The notes under the pieces were generated by a model that had not been told where the DNA came from, made no database searches, and worked only from the letters and a program-made list of their open reading frames with translations. DNA of 52,191 nt from Candidatus Thorarchaeota archaeon (lineage in GTDB: Archaea; Asgardarchaeota; Thorarchaeia; Thorarchaeales; Thorarchaeaceae), in NCBI GenBank assembly GCA_019057475.1, contig DXJO01000044.1, positions 1-52,191 of the forward strand, in the 5' to 3' direction. A program made the translations under genes and the position numbers. Shown piece after piece: positions 33,379 to 42,902 of this stretch. Each line of letters starts with the position of its first letter. Within the stretch, counting starts at the first letter, position 1.

Positions 33379-35451
33379 TCAACGCCGAAACTTGGGATAG
33401 AGGACCGAAACCACTAGAATCACAGCGGCAGACCCGGTTATGATTATGACTACCAGATTCTGAAGGATGAAAGCAGTAATATCGAAACCGCCATTACTCT
33501 CCACATTCACCCATACGGTATCACTGGCAGAATTACCAGCCCCATCGTATACGACCAACGTATAGTTGTAGACTCCTATCTCAAGACTATGGAGATAGAA
33601 GGTCAGGTCAGAACCGTCCCAGTCACCAGAGGATAGCAGAGTGGAGTTGCGATAGAGCTCGTAGCTGTCGGGTGAAGACGATTCTGCCTGCCAAGAAATG
33701 GGGTGACCATAATCCAGATACGTGAAAGTTATGTCAGCTGGGCTTGAGAGCAAGATAGCCATATTGAAGTAACTTGGATTGGAGCTCAATTCAAGGAAAT
33801 GGTCAGGAACGTATATCGAAATTACAAATAGGCCAGATGTGACCATAGGTTCAGCCATTGGGTCCGGATCCCACGAATTCCATCCTGAGGCACCAATCTC
33901 TGAAAAGACGTGTTCAGGCAGTATCGGCTTGAGGAATATGGAATTCATCTCCCAGTATGAGAGGGACCCAAACTCGATAACCACTGTGGTTGATGTAGTA
34001 CTGTAAGCTGTGAGAAGATCATCCAATCCTTCTCCGTAGGGGTTGCCTGATCCATCCTTATAGAAGTTGAAAGTGAACGCAACGTCCTCAGCTGTTATCG
34101 ATGTGTTGTCAGTCCACTTAGCATTGTCAACCAGCTCGAATGTAAACCGGGTTCTTCCAACGGGAACACCCGGATTGTCATCATTGGTTTCCGTGGTGAA
34201 AGATTCAGCAAGCCAAGGAATAAGTTCGCCAGCGGGACTACGTCGCATCAGGCTGTCGTACATGTTGCTGAGCACGAGCGCAGTGTGCTCTGACGAGGTC
34301 ACCATGAAGTTGAACGTGTCGATACTCTCAGGAATACCAATCTTAAACGTGCCGCCGAATGGACCACCTTGTGAGCTCATCAAACGCGTTTGATAATTCG
34401 TCCACCAGCAAGGAATGCTGTCAACGATGTCATCAACAAACCCCTCAAATTTATCGGTTCTGTAAGCTCCAAACTTGAAATTGTTGTAGCAGACTATGAT
34501 TGGACACTCATAGATCAGAATCTCCTGCATTTGATTCAGGGCGTCCATGACTTCATCATAGTAGGGAGAGTTCAGAAGGTTATCTCGATGTGTGTCAAAA
34601 GTGGCATTTGCGAAGTTCGCGTAGTTGATAAAATTCACATCTGCGTTATCCGACCAGAACTCGTAAGCCATCCATGTGACATCAAAGTCGCCGAAGTCCT
34701 TCCCAATAAACGCCACGTCGTAATCTTGGTGGTTATAGAGCTTGATCAGAATCTCATAACCCTCCATGGGATGGACCACCACATCGACATGAAGAGCTTG
34801 CATCGCTGATTCGAAGGCCGCCCCAATTTCAATCGAAATACTCGAGGAAGCTGCTACATCAATAGAAATGTTGAAGGGATCCCCGTTTGGGGCATGCCGA
34901 TAGGTTTCACCCCCGGGTATCGAGAAGCCTGCATTGTCAAGTAATTGGTTTGCATAGTCGATGTCAGACGCGTAGTAGTTGCAAGATAGATCTCCATCAA
35001 TGCAATACGGGTTGGCCAGTGGAATAGGGGAATCTTGAGGAGTGGCCATACCCTCAAAGAGGTCCGTACAAATTGCCTGCTTGTCATATGCAAAAGCGAT
35101 TGCTCTTCGCAGTGTAGTTATACTTAGCGGGTATTTGGCGGTGTTCAGAATCATGTGACCATACCCATTCCTGTCATACTTGGCGATTTCGATGTTGGCA
35201 GCTGTGTCAAGCGCATGCAACTGCGATGAATCATCCAGTTTTGCCTGAAGAATGTCAATATCATCATCTTGAATCGCTTGTACCAAGTTCGCTGTATTCG
35301 GGATTATGTCGTACCTTATTCTGTCCAAGTACGGACCTTGCTCTAGGGTTGTTTCTCCTTGAGCTATCATAGGAAAAGGCGCAACATCCGAAAGTAGCAG
35401 GAGAACAGTCAGCACCAACAGAAATGTACCCAAAGAATTCTTTGATTTCAT
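33379..35451 (-). CDS. Family 5 solute-binding protein with C-terminal membrane anchor
   Basis: 690 residues: a signal peptide (1-30), then two extracellular lobes of family 5 (peptide/nickel/oligosaccharide-binding) character, with ISTLRRAIAFAYDKQ-like and TAEDVAFTFNFYKDG segments. A WKTN-like C-terminal domain and a membrane anchor near 660-684 complete it. The first lobe appears truncated, so the fold may be two unequal halves. No permease or ATPase genes adjoin it here. It interrupts metV and metF, an odd place for a transporter gene, so it may have inserted there or its transport genes may be elsewhere. Confidence 0.8.
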   Translation of the reverse strand: MKSKNSLGTFLLVLTVLLLLSDVAPFPMIAQGETTLEQGPYLDRIRYDIIPNTANLVQAIQDDDIDILQAKLDDSSQLHALDTAANIEIAKYDRNGYGHMILNTAKYPLSITTLRRAIAFAYDKQAICTDLFEGMATPQDSPIPLANPYCIDGDLSCNYYASDIDYANQLLDNAGFSIPGGETYRHAPNGDPFNISIDVAASSSISIEIGAAFESAMQALHVDVVVHPMEGYEILIKLYNHQDYDVAFIGKDFGDFDVTWMAYEFWSDNADVNFINYANFANATFDTHRDNLLNSPYYDEVMDALNQMQEILIYECPIIVCYNNFKFGAYRTDKFEGFVDDIVDSIPCWWTNYQTRLMSSQGGPFGGTFKIGIPESIDTFNFMVTSSEHTALVLSNMYDSLMRRSPAGELIPWLAESFTTETNDDNPGVPVGRTRFTFELVDNAKWTDNTSITAEDVAFTFNFYKDGSGNPYGEGLDDLLTAYSTTSTTVVIEFGSLSYWEMNSIFLKPILPEHVFSEIGASGWNSWDPDPMAEPMVTSGLFVISIYVPDHFLELSSNPSYFNMAILLSSPADITFTYLDYGHPISWQAESSSPDSYELYRNSTLLSSGDWDGSDLTFYLHSLEIGVYNYTLVVYDGAGNSASDTVWVNVESNGGFDITAFILQNLVVIIITGSAAVILVVSVLYPKFRR

Positions 35452-35550
35452 ATCCGAAACTCACCCTCTAGCTTGTGCTGACTGATGGATGAATCAACAT
35501 AATAGGATTGCGCCGGCCAGAGAGAGTATGAAGGTCAAAAGGGACACGCA

Positions 35551-36207
35551 TCAGATTTCTTCATGAACTATGCTTCGGGGCCCCCTCGCGAGGCTCCAAT
35601 CCTTCATCTCCCATATTTTCTTGATATTGTCCAGCTTGTCCAGCTTCTTCAACCGGTCGTAGATGAGCTGCCACGCACATTCTGTTTCGAGGTCTCTCTC
35701 ACACATTCCGTCCATGGACCCTCCACAAGGCCCATTTAGGAGACCCTTGGCACATCGTGAAACTGGACAGATTCCACCTGTGAGATGAAGAACACACTCA
35801 CCACACATCGAGCATCGTTCGTCGTGGTGATACCGTTCGGGCATCACACCTAGAAACTTCGAATCAACTGCGGGAAACGCCTCCTTCTCGGGAAGCAACT
35901 CGACAACAGCTTGCGTAGCAACTCCACACGCTTGGATAAGAAAGGCATCTGCTTCCTCGATCATCTCGATGTTCGCATCAATCTCTTGCTTCAGTGCATT
36001 TGCATCGCACATGCCGCCCTCTACGAAGATATATCCGAGCACTTTCTTTCCATGTCCGGTGAGAAAGTCATCCATATCCTCGAGCTGGAGTATTCCGCCG
36101 ACATCACACATCTGGGCACAACCGGAGTCGCCAAAAAGGACTACTTTCTCAAATGAGTCCAACATCTCGAGAATATCCTCCGACGATTTGAGATCCATGA
36201 CAATCAT
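35551..36207 (-). CDS. metV: MetV-like zinc/iron-sulfur partner of MetF
   Basis: 218 residues from ATG 36207; a GGTGAG ribosome binding site lies 6 bp upstream on the minus strand. The longer frame to 36288 with a TTG start is an alternative that would overlap hflX. Cys-rich: GDSGCAQMCDVGG near the N-terminus, then a CSMCGECVLHLTGGICPVSRCAKGLLNGPCGG block. That block is the MetV-type C-terminal domain which hosts metal clusters and supplies electrons to MetF. Genes for MetV, a solute-binding protein and MetF are consecutive on the strand. Confidence 0.85.
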   Translation of the reverse strand: MIVMDLKSSEDILEMLDSFEKVVLFGDSGCAQMCDVGGILQLEDMDDFLTGHGKKVLGYIFVEGGMCDANALKQEIDANIEMIEEADAFLIQACGVATQAVVELLPEKEAFPAVDSKFLGVMPERYHHDERCSMCGECVLHLTGGICPVSRCAKGLLNGPCGGSMDGMCERDLETECAWQLIYDRLKKLDKLDNIKKIWEMKDWSLARGPRSIVHEEI

Positions 36208-36280
36208 GTGGCTCACCAAGTAACCTGAAACATTTGTGTTGGCACTGCTAAAAACTGTTTTCTCCCTGCAATTGCTAATC

Positions 36281-37615
36281 TTACTCAATACGATGCAGGC
36301 GTGCCTCAGGGAGCCGCTTTGAGAGCTTCTGGATTGCTACATCGTTTAGAATCGCTTGAACCACTACTCTGCTGCCGGCAAAATCCTGGCTCTCAACGTA
36401 GCCATTCTCATGCAACCAAGAGAGTACCGACATTGTTGAGTCATTGTTTTCGAATTCGATGGAGTAGCGATATATCTTGGGAAGAGATTCATCTATTGCT
36501 AGAAGCAAAGCATCAAGATTTGTTCCCTCCAAGCCCGAAACAGGAATAACTGTGCTATCTTCCTTTTCGAGTAGTTTGATCCTTGCAGCGATTTCATCGG
36601 GGCTCAGCAAGTCCACCTTATTCAATGCGATTATCCGGTGGATATCATTGACTTTGATATCATTGAATGTGTCCAAGCAGGCGTGCAACTTGCGCATCAT
36701 TTCTCGGGGGGTGTCAGACCCATCAACAACTAGAATAATCGTGCTAGCGTTAGAGAGCTCCAACAAGGTCGTATTGAATGCTCGAAGAAGAGGACGGGGC
36801 AAATCGCTGATGAAACCTACTGAGTCTGAAAGAACAACCTGCCGACCAGGGATGCTTAGTTCTCTCGCTTTGGTGGAAAGAGTAGTGAAGAGCTTATCAG
36901 CTATCTCAGCATTGGATCCAGTGAAAGCGTTGTGAAGTGTGCTCTTTCCAGCATTAGTATAGCCTGCTAGTGTCACTTCCAAGAAGCCTCTGTGGACTCT
37001 CCGCTTCCTCTTGAGACTTTGAGCCTCTGTAATCTTCCTCAACTTGGCCTCAATCGCTGCTACACGCCTTCTGATCTCCCTGATTCTCAGATTGAGAAGA
37101 TCTTCACCCGCACCAACCTGTTCAGCAACAGGGCGGTCCCCAGTATGCTCTTTCTGGAGTCTCATCCTGATTTGATGACGCTCAAAAGGAAGCTCATAGC
37201 TCAGTCGCGCCTGTTCGACCATTAATTTTGCCTGCTGAGTTCTCGCGTGCCTGTCGAAAATCTGCAAGATGACCTGTGTTCTGTCACGGACTTCAACACC
37301 CCAGACTTCCATAAGACGAAACACCTGACTGGATTTCAACTGGGGTGAAAACAATACGAAATCGGGTTCGTTGATTTTTATCCAGGTGCCAATCTCCTCT
37401 ACCTTCCCGGATTTGATCCCAAACTTGGCAGATGGAGGGCTGACTACGTCAAACGTACCCACAACGTCATGTCCAGAAGTGGTGGCCAATGCTTCAAACT
37501 CGCTCAGCAGATTGGGGTCAGTATATAGACGCCTTTGCACGAGGAGGGCAGTTCCTGAATCCATTGCCTCTGCAAGAGAGGATAGGGTCTTAAACCGTAC
37601 GATTGAACTCCACAA
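36281..37615 (-). CDS. hflX: HflX-type ribosome-associated GTPase
   Basis: 444 residues: an N-terminal HflX domain, a coiled-coil linker (about 150-200), then a G-domain with GYTNAGKST (P-loop), DSVGF (G3) and NKVD (G4) and a C-terminal domain. The family rescues or splits stalled ribosomes in archaea and bacteria. An alternative start is an ATG 17 codons downstream (MDSGTALLV). Divergent from tgtA with only 47 bp between, so the two may share a promoter region. It may be co-transcribed with metV. Confidence 0.9.
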   Translation of the reverse strand: MWSSIVRFKTLSSLAEAMDSGTALLVQRRLYTDPNLLSEFEALATTSGHDVVGTFDVVSPPSAKFGIKSGKVEEIGTWIKINEPDFVLFSPQLKSSQVFRLMEVWGVEVRDRTQVILQIFDRHARTQQAKLMVEQARLSYELPFERHQIRMRLQKEHTGDRPVAEQVGAGEDLLNLRIREIRRRVAAIEAKLRKITEAQSLKRKRRVHRGFLEVTLAGYTNAGKSTLHNAFTGSNAEIADKLFTTLSTKARELSIPGRQVVLSDSVGFISDLPRPLLRAFNTTLLELSNASTIILVVDGSDTPREMMRKLHACLDTFNDIKVNDIHRIIALNKVDLLSPDEIAARIKLLEKEDSTVIPVSGLEGTNLDALLLAIDESLPKIYRYSIEFENNDSTMSVLSWLHENGYVESQDFAGSRVVVQAILNDVAIQKLSKRLPEARLHRIE

Positions 37616-37662
37616 AGCAAAAGATTCATTGAAGATGCGACGTGAATATCGAGGGAAGGCAC

Positions 37663-39699
37663 ATGAGTAGATTCGAAATTAAGGCGAAGGATGGTCTTTC
37701 TAGGCTAGGCGTCTTCACAACCACTCATGGAAAAGTCACTACGCCACTATTCATGCCTGTTGTACACCCCGCCAAGTCAGTTATTTCACCAAGCTCACTT
37801 GTTGAGGAATTCGGTTTCCAGATGGTCATCACAAACTCCTACATCATCAATTCGAAGGATAAATTCAAAGCGAAGGCGTTGGATGAAGGAGTTCATGGTC
37901 TGCTTGGTTTTGACGGCCCCATCATGACTGACTCAGGGACCTTCCAAATGTACATCCATGAACTCCCAGAAGAGGAGATAGACCCTCTTGAGATTGTGAC
38001 GTTCCAACGGGAAATTGGTTCAGACATTGGAACCATACTAGATGTCTTCTCTGACCCCAAGGTAGGTCGGTTAAAAGTCGAGCAGGATATGGAACTCTCT
38101 CTTGAGCGCGCGCAAATGTCAGTAGGCGAAAAGGGGGAAATGCTTCTTGCGGGTACTGTTCAAGGAGGAGTATACCAGGATCTTCGCGAGAAATCAGCGA
38201 GCGCGCTTGCATCAATGGACTTTGATGTGCACCCCATTGGCGGTGTCGTACCCCTGATGGAACGCTACAGATATGCCGACGTTGTTAGGGCCGTTCTCGC
38301 ATCCAAGAAGCACTTGCCAGTGGACAGACCCGTTCACCTCTTCGGATGCGGACATCCCGTTTTCTTCTCCATCGCAGCCCTCCTTGGCTGTGATTTCTTC
38401 GATTCAGCGTCCTATGCGAAGTTCGCGGAGGCAGGACGAATGCTCTTGCCTTCTGGTACAGTACATCTTGAACAGCTCAGGGAGCTTCCGTGTGAGTGTC
38501 CAGTCTGCAGCACGACTACAGTTGAGAATCTGAAAGGGCTCTCCAAGGACAAGCAAGATCTTGCTCTCATGAAACATAATCTCTACATCACGGCAGCCGA
38601 GATGCGTAGAGTGCGGAATGCGATATCTGAGGGAAAGCTGCTTGAGCTGGCGTCCGCACGGGCAAGAAGCCATCCATCGCTATATGAGGCTCTGCAAGTA
38701 CTGATGGACTCCTATGACCAGATTGAACAAATGGACCCAGTGGCAGATGGCACTTCGATATTCTACACAGGTCCTGAAACGGCTAGACATCCTGCCTTAA
38801 TCAGGTTCCACAAGAAGCTCATGGATCGCTATCCATATAGAAAAACAGAAACACTGGTTATGATACCGAGCCGTGGAAGCCGTCCTTTCTCAGACACAGA
38901 CCCGACAATCATAGACGAGGCTAGGAAGCGAAAACCAGAAGAGCTAATACTGCTGTTCGTAACGCCGATGGGAGCTATTCCATGGGAACTAGAGCATGTT
39001 CATCCAGCCCAGCAATGTCTCTTTCCAGACAGAATAGATGAATTCACAATGCAGAGTGCCCAGAAAAGGCTGCAACAATTCATTGACAGTGTATCATTCA
39101 AGAGCGGCGTGTGGTTGAGTCGAGATGCTCCGACTGACAAGTTGTTTGAGGGAATCAATGCATTGGCTTCAATAGACCGTGTAGCCGGTGCATCTGATGT
39201 TAAGAAAAGACTTCCAGAGCCAAGAAGCGAGATTAAAGACTGGACTGCTAGAAAAATGACAGCTCTTCTCTCTGTTCAATGGGGGATATCTGAGGTCTCG
39301 CGTATGAATCTAGATTCAATGGATTTCACGTTCTCAAGAGCCACTGGGAAGCTACGCCATGTTTCACGAAATGGTGAAATTCTATTCACAGTTGTTCCAT
39401 CCACAGGACTACTGACTCCTACTTACAAAGGCGGTCTTGAGATTCTAAGTGCTGGAGTCCATGAAGACTACATCGTTAAGATGGACGAAGACGCCGCGGA
39501 GTTCGTAGCAAAGGGTAAGTCAGCTTTGGCAAAATTTGTCGCGCATGCTAACTCAGAGCTCCGAGCAGGGGAAGAAGTGCTTGTAGTTGATACGGAGGGT
39601 GAGCTACTCGGTGTGGGGAGAGCTGTTCTCAGCGGGAGTGAGATGATGGCTTTCAACAGGGGTGTTGCTGTCGCCATCAGGCACTCGAAGAGGCCTTAG
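37663..39699 (+). CDS. tgtA: Archaeosine tRNA-guanine transglycosylase
   Basis: 678 residues from ATG 37663; an ATG at 37642 is in frame but lies further upstream with no better signal. Features: FMPVVHPAKSVISP; IMTDSGTFQM with Asp90; GCGHPVFFSIAALLGCDFFDSASY; and a Cys-rich zinc site (CECPVC), with a PUA domain at the C-terminus (EEVLVVDTEGELLGVGRAV). It exchanges guanine 15 of tRNA for preQ0, the first step to archaeosine. The 3' end overlaps the convergent ABC ATPase gene by 23 bp. Confidence 0.95.
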   Translation: MSRFEIKAKDGLSRLGVFTTTHGKVTTPLFMPVVHPAKSVISPSSLVEEFGFQMVITNSYIINSKDKFKAKALDEGVHGLLGFDGPIMTDSGTFQMYIHELPEEEIDPLEIVTFQREIGSDIGTILDVFSDPKVGRLKVEQDMELSLERAQMSVGEKGEMLLAGTVQGGVYQDLREKSASALASMDFDVHPIGGVVPLMERYRYADVVRAVLASKKHLPVDRPVHLFGCGHPVFFSIAALLGCDFFDSASYAKFAEAGRMLLPSGTVHLEQLRELPCECPVCSTTTVENLKGLSKDKQDLALMKHNLYITAAEMRRVRNAISEGKLLELASARARSHPSLYEALQVLMDSYDQIEQMDPVADGTSIFYTGPETARHPALIRFHKKLMDRYPYRKTETLVMIPSRGSRPFSDTDPTIIDEARKRKPEELILLFVTPMGAIPWELEHVHPAQQCLFPDRIDEFTMQSAQKRLQQFIDSVSFKSGVWLSRDAPTDKLFEGINALASIDRVAGASDVKKRLPEPRSEIKDWTARKMTALLSVQWGISEVSRMNLDSMDFTFSRATGKLRHVSRNGEILFTVVPSTGLLTPTYKGGLEILSAGVHEDYIVKMDEDAAEFVAKGKSALAKFVAHANSELRAGEEVLVVDTEGELLGVGRAVLSGSEMMAFNRGVAVAIRHSKRP

Positions 39700-40837
39700 T
39701 TGGCATCTCGGCGCTTGCCATCGGATGTCCTGGAACCTTCCTTAGGTCTTGAACCCCACCTAGCGGTAAGACCATCACCTCTGAACGTGAAGCGTACAGT
39801 TTGATATCATCACCAGATTTTAGACCAATGTCCGCATCCAGACGTGCCTGCGCTTCGGTACCTCCGACATCAAAGAACACTTCAAGCGCAGTGCCCACGT
39901 AGGTGGTCTTTGTGACAGTCCCAGCCAACTCGTTGTCCTTAGAGTCTGCGCTCTTAAGCATCAGGTTCTCGGGGCGGATGGCACATTTCACGTCCTCACC
40001 AGCTTCGAATGGATAATTGTCGATGGTGCTGAAGCCAGAGAGAAACTGACCATCAGGAAGTCGAACTACGATGAATTCACCGATCTTTTCCACCTTGCCC
40101 TGCACGAATGTGCACCTGCCAATGAAGTCGGCAACGAATATCGTTTGGGGGTCAGCATAGATCTTGCGAGGCGTGTCGAACTGCTGTACATATCCGATAT
40201 CCATCACAGCCACTCTGTCTGAGATGCTCAATGCCTCAACCTGGTCGTGTGTGACGTAGATTGTTGTAATCGACATCTCCTTCTGGATTCGAATTATCTC
40301 TTCACGCATTTCAACCCGTAGCTTCGCGTCGAGGTTGGACAGTGGTTCATCTAGCAGGAGAACATCTGGCTCAATGACAAGAGCTCTTGCCAGAGCCACC
40401 CTCTGCTGCTGCCCACCAGAGAGTTGGTGAATGTGTCTTCCACCAAGACCTCCAAGTCGCACTAGTTCAAGGGCTGCGTCCACACGTGTGGCTATCGCGG
40501 GCTTTGTGTATTTCCTCCCCTGAACCCGCTTAATCTTCAATCCGTAAGCCACGTTGTCGAACACAGTCAAATGAGGCCAGAGGGCGTAATTCTGGAAGCA
40601 CATTCCTGTGTTCCTCTTGTGCGGAGGCTCAAACGTGACTTCCCTATCATCAAAAAAGATTCTGCCAGAATCAGGAACATAGAACCCAGCGATCAGACGC
40701 AAGAGTGTGGTCTTTCCACAGCCTGACGGCCCAAGCAGTGTTGTGAGCTCACCCTCCTTAATGGTCATGTTCACCATATCTGTGGCAACAATTTCGCCAA
40801 AGGTCTTGCGCAAATTCTCTAGTCTTATCTCGACCAT
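39677..40837 (-). CDS. ABC transporter ATPase, iron/polyamine type
   Basis: 386 residues: Walker [13 protein letters not shown], signature [15 protein letters not shown], Walker [14 protein letters not shown]-loop VTHDQVEAL, and a TOBE-like C-terminal domain (about 300-370). It belongs to the FbpC/PotA class. It is last in the operon after the permease (10-bp gap). Confidence 0.9.
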   Translation of the reverse strand: MVEIRLENLRKTFGEIVATDMVNMTIKEGELTTLLGPSGCGKTTLLRLIAGFYVPDSGRIFFDDREVTFEPPHKRNTGMCFQNYALWPHLTVFDNVAYGLKIKRVQGRKYTKPAIATRVDAALELVRLGGLGGRHIHQLSGGQQQRVALARALVIEPDVLLLDEPLSNLDAKLRVEMREEIIRIQKEMSITTIYVTHDQVEALSISDRVAVMDIGYVQQFDTPRKIYADPQTIFVADFIGRCTFVQGKVEKIGEFIVVRLPDGQFLSGFSTIDNYPFEAGEDVKCAIRPENLMLKSADSKDNELAGTVTKTTYVGTALEVFFDVGGTEAQARLDADIGLKSGDDIKLYASRSEVMVLPLGGVQDLRKVPGHPMASAEMPTKASSSA

Positions 40838-40846
40838 TGTATCACC

Positions 40847-42895
40847 TCATATGCCTGTCATCGCCGATGACCTAGCACCCAGTATCTTGTTTGTTATTGT
40901 GATGACCGTCATTTGCATAGCCATCATCAGTACACCTAATGTGGCGGCGTTATACGCTCCACCGTAGTCTCCTGTTGCCAGCAAAATTTCCCTGCACCAA
41001 AATGTCATTGGGGCTTGCTGCCGTCCTACACTGCCTAAAATCAGACTCGTACTCACCTCACTCACCGAGTAGACGAACGAGAGCAATGACCCAGCAAGGA
41101 CACTCACGCCAATCAAAGGCATTGTGATTTTCATGAATGTCTGGTTCTTGCTCGCGCCCAGGTTCATGGAGGCCTCTTCCAAGACTACTGGTGTAGACTG
41201 CAGCCCGGCATAGGCTGCTCTCACTGTGAACGGAAACTTTCGCACCGCATAGGACATTGTTATCAAGAACCATGGTCCTTCCGGCGGGAAGATAGCCGTG
41301 TTGTAGTACATTAGGAAGTATCCTGTCGCTATGACGATACCCGGAAGAGCGATTGGCGATGTGACCAGTAGGTCAAGCATCGTCTTTCCAGGAATGTCCC
41401 TTCGAGCAATTATGTAAGCTGCACTCGTACCAAGCGTTACTATGATGGCGGTTGCTATGAGTCCGTAGATCAGAGTGTACTGAATGGACCGACTGACATC
41501 CGGATATGCCCATAGTATACCGTAATTGTCCAAAGTCCAGACATCAGGTAGTATCGCATTCGTAGACCATGACTCTGTAAATGACAGGATTATGACGCTG
41601 ATCTGAGGAATGAGAGCAAGGAAGAGCAGTGGTACCAATAGGATGTAAAGAGCTAGTGATGTCCTAGGCCTAAGCCTCCGCACCCTCGGATTCCACTGGC
41701 CGCCTTTTGTACCACCTTCGTACGACCTAAGGGACGCATACTTACGAATGGCTAGGAAACCAGTCAGAGCGAATACCAACAGAATCAACCCGATTGCAGG
41801 GCCAGCCGGGTCAATCTGACCGGACTGCGTAGCGATGCTGGCAAAGACTTGGTACGCGAGTGTCTTCTGAGCTTGCTGATGCTCGAAGTAGACTATTGGT
41901 GTGCCCAAATCCTCAATGCTCAGGATGAATGTCAGAATGGCTCCCGCCTGGATACCAGGCATCGCAAGGGGCAAGGTCACTGAACGAAAGAGCTTGGAGC
42001 CTGTAGCGCCAAGATTCTCTGCTTGTTCTTCAAGGGAGGGGTCTATGCTCATGAATGAAGAGTAGGCATTCAGGTATACGAGCGAGAAGAATGAGAGTGA
42101 CTGTATGAAGATGATAGCTGCGAGACCGTGAAGCTCTATTCTGTATGGTATCACATGAAGCGTCGTGTACAGCAGATTATTGATGAATCCTGCTCGGCCC
42201 ATGAAGTACTTGATTCCGATAGCACCCACGAATGGCGTGGCCAACATCGGAAAAATCAGCACTGTCCGGATAATGCGTTTCCCAGGGAAATCGTACCTTG
42301 CCACTATGAAGGCAAAGAACACCCCTATCACTACTGAAAATACTGTAACAAAGATTGCCACATAGATTGAGTTGATGACAGCCCCGAAGTCCCATCCCTG
42401 AATAACCACCAAGTCCCCGCCGGTGAGGATAGTTTCCAGCCTCACGTATGAAATCCACGTTTCTGTTGCTTCGTCATACTGCCAAGGCCAGAAGTTGGAG
42501 TCCTCAAACAGAACCACAAAATGGTATGGGAAGTTCTCAAGTGAAACGAGAATCACTAGCATCAGTGGAAGGATAAGGAACGCCGTGAATGTGAATAGCA
42601 CCGCTAGCAACTGAACCGTTGAGAGAGCATCCATCTCTTGTCGGAGCTTGCGGTACGCTGCGAATATCTTGACCTGGGGGTCGGAGAAGAAGTCCACGAA
42701 CCCACGAAATCCACCAATAATCCAGTTGACAAGGCCGGTGATTTTTCCTACGATCCATAGCACAATGGCTGCTGGAAGGCCCAGGAGAGCGCGAGTCAGG
42801 TTGTCTCGAACAGTGTCGGTGATCAACTCTGGCTCAGCACTCACTGGTTCGTCCATCGAATGCGTCTGTTCTTCATCTAGTGACAGAGGGTTCAT
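40847..42895 (-). CDS. Two-domain ABC permease, iron/thiamine type
   Basis: 682 residues and about twelve membrane helices. Two copies of the permease EAA loop are present (EEQAENLGATGSKLFRSVTLPLAMPG and EEASMNLGASKNQTFMKITMPLIG), so both halves of the channel are in one chain, as in FbpB/ThiP. An N-terminal extension of about 65 residues (cytoplasmic and first helix) precedes the core. It lies between substrate-binding and ATPase genes. Confidence 0.9.
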   Translation of the reverse strand: MNPLSLDEEQTHSMDEPVSAEPELITDTVRDNLTRALLGLPAAIVLWIVGKITGLVNWIIGGFRGFVDFFSDPQVKIFAAYRKLRQEMDALSTVQLLAVLFTFTAFLILPLMLVILVSLENFPYHFVVLFEDSNFWPWQYDEATETWISYVRLETILTGGDLVVIQGWDFGAVINSIYVAIFVTVFSVVIGVFFAFIVARYDFPGKRIIRTVLIFPMLATPFVGAIGIKYFMGRAGFINNLLYTTLHVIPYRIELHGLAAIIFIQSLSFFSLVYLNAYSSFMSIDPSLEEQAENLGATGSKLFRSVTLPLAMPGIQAGAILTFILSIEDLGTPIVYFEHQQAQKTLAYQVFASIATQSGQIDPAGPAIGLILLVFALTGFLAIRKYASLRSYEGGTKGGQWNPRVRRLRPRTSLALYILLVPLLFLALIPQISVIILSFTESWSTNAILPDVWTLDNYGILWAYPDVSRSIQYTLIYGLIATAIIVTLGTSAAYIIARRDIPGKTMLDLLVTSPIALPGIVIATGYFLMYYNTAIFPPEGPWFLITMSYAVRKFPFTVRAAYAGLQSTPVVLEEASMNLGASKNQTFMKITMPLIGVSVLAGSLLSFVYSVSEVSTSLILGSVGRQQAPMTFWCREILLATGDYGGAYNAATLGVLMMAMQMTVITITNKILGARSSAMTGI

Positions 42896-42902
42896 CCCCC
42901 CT

